From a virus: a stretch of 27,973 nt of DNA. The stretch is taken from positions 1 to 27,973 of the IMG/VR virus record IMGVR_UViG_3300022413_000034; one strand, 5' to 3'. The notes beneath the pieces were generated by a model, which saw only the letters and a program-made list of their open reading frames with translations, did not search any database and was not told the DNA's origin. Position numbers and translations under genes: made by a program. Within the stretch, counting starts at the first letter, position 1. Each line of letters begins with the position of its first letter. Positions 27,300-27,973 of the stretch are shown one piece after another.

Positions 27300-27922
27300 A
27301 GGCTATTTTTTTCAGCCAGCGCGTGATCTCTTTTCCTTTTTGCTGACAGCGCGACAGAACAACGGTTATATTTCGGCAGGAACGCCTTGATATAGTCTGA
27401 TTCCACCTGACAAAGTGCGCTCTCGTGACAAGGGACGCTGAAGGCGCCTGTGTATATCTTGTCAGTGTGAGCCCCGCACCGCTTGCATACCTCGTCCGCC
27501 TTTCCGACATACACGATTTCGTCTTCATCGGTCAGAAAATAGATCCCCGGCCATCTGCATAACGGACCGGCAATGGTGAGTCCCCTAATACCCCTGAGCT
27601 CCGGCGGAATGCTACGTGGCCTTTCCACTGTGATGGTCTCAACCTCCTGCGTCGGCAGGAACTTTCCGAGGTACGTTTCAACCAGGTTAGCAGCGATCCA
27701 ATCTCTAAGCGGCTGCATCGCGAATCGAGGCGGCCCTCCCGAAATTCTATAGTGTGGCACTAGCTGTAGGTCCGCCAACTCTTGTAGCTGCTTGGAACCA
27801 ACGCCTAGTTTCTCGCTCGCCTCTTGCACCGACTTTGCGTTTACCCACTTCGCCGGGTCCAGGTCGACACCCTCGTAAGTTTCCAGCGGCAGCTTCGCCA
27901 TAGAAGCAAATTTACTAATCAT
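27296..27922 (-). CDS. HTH-GIY-YIG endonuclease-like protein
   Basis: The N-terminal 85 residues look like a helix-turn-helix domain (VNAKSVQEASEKLGVGSKQL then RFAMQPLRDWIAANL, in a MerR/excisionase-like style). From residue 122 a GIY-YIG nuclease domain follows: WPGIYFLTDEDEIVYVGKAD contains GIY at 126-128 and YVG at 138-140, Arg148 is in place for catalysis, and Glu174 in VESDYIKAFLPKYN is the expected metal-binding Glu, with the family-typical PKYN. The start at 27922 gives 208 aa; a Met at 27901 would be an alternative. It is located next to the terminase genes, where phages often carry nucleases needed for, or parasitic on, packaging. The bases to the window edge (27923-27973) hold no gene I can identify. 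Confidence 0.75.
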   Translation of the reverse strand: MISKFASMAKLPLETYEGVDLDPAKWVNAKSVQEASEKLGVGSKQLQELADLQLVPHYRISGGPPRFAMQPLRDWIAANLVETYLGKFLPTQEVETITVERPRSIPPELRGIRGLTIAGPLCRWPGIYFLTDEDEIVYVGKADEVCKRCGAHTDKIYTGAFSVPCHESALCQVESDYIKAFLPKYNRCSVALSAKRKRDHALAEKNSL

Positions 27923-27973
27923 TGCGGTCGTTATAAAAATTCACAACTAGCCCTAAAGTGCGGGTCTCGCGCC

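Noticed and set aside
27950-27973. Possible fifth, degenerate copy of the 18-bp element at the right edge (minus strand GGCGCGAGACCCGCACTTTAG)
   Set aside because: Only partial similarity with shifted spacing; not distinguishable from chance.
1-27973. CRISPR array, tRNA, IS element, integrase/attachment site
   Set aside because: No regularly spaced repeats, no cloverleaf-like segment, no transposase or recombinase motifs seen on reading both strands; absence by eye is not proof.

Overview
The window is the structural half of a tailed-phage (siphovirus-like) genome or prophage. Nearly all genes lie on the minus strand, so the module reads from right to left. The gene order is lambda-like: small and large terminase (Nu1/GpA type), gpW-like connector, lambda-type portal, fused HK97-type protease and major capsid, head-tail joining, tail terminator, tail tube, tail-assembly chaperone with a -1 frameshift, tape measure, three tail-tip proteins and a J-like tip protein. 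The host cannot be named from the sequence. A Gram-negative host fits the J-type tip, the membrane-protein cluster and the export signals on three fibre-region proteins. No integrase, repressor, replication gene, tRNA, CRISPR array or IS element is visible.

Layout. 27.9-26.4 kb: HTH/GIY-YIG nuclease, a 34-aa Leu-rich membrane micro-protein, a zinc-ribbon protein and small terminase. 26.4-20.0 kb: packaging and head. 20.0-12.4 kb: tail. 12.4-11.7 kb: a sigma-70-like protein inserted between tail tip and fibres. 11.7-4.1 kb: a large fibre/adhesin/carbohydrate cluster with an Ig/LamG-like protein, an SGNH (SASA) esterase, a DUF2190-like decoration protein, a fibre, and three consecutive genes with N-terminal signal peptides (fibre-like, LamG-like, beta-helix). 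4.1-1.5 kb: a possible beta-sheet-rich virion protein and four consecutive small single-pass membrane proteins, probably the lysis or membrane cassette, although no endolysin is recognisable. 1.5-0.85 kb: two plus-strand genes (Cys-rich protein and a small ORF). 0.8 kb to the left edge: a divergent, translationally coupled run of micro-genes headed by a winged-helix protein with a short zinc motif.

The most unusual element is an 18-bp asymmetric sequence, GCGCAAACGTCCTWACTT on the transcribed-sense (minus) strand, present four times in one orientation. It lies 6 nt before the starts of the gpW-like gene and the tape measure, 11 nt before the first fibre gene (immediately after the sigma-like gene), and inside the protease-capsid fusion upstream of the capsid part. 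Together with the phage sigma-like factor it suggests a dedicated late-gene control system, by transcription or translation. The mechanism is not shown by the sequence.

Genes are tightly packed with many ATGA, GTGA or TAATG junctions, which indicates translational coupling. Several leaders lack a Shine-Dalgarno sequence (for example the CCAACCAACC-rich leaders), while others carry clear AGGAGG-like sites.
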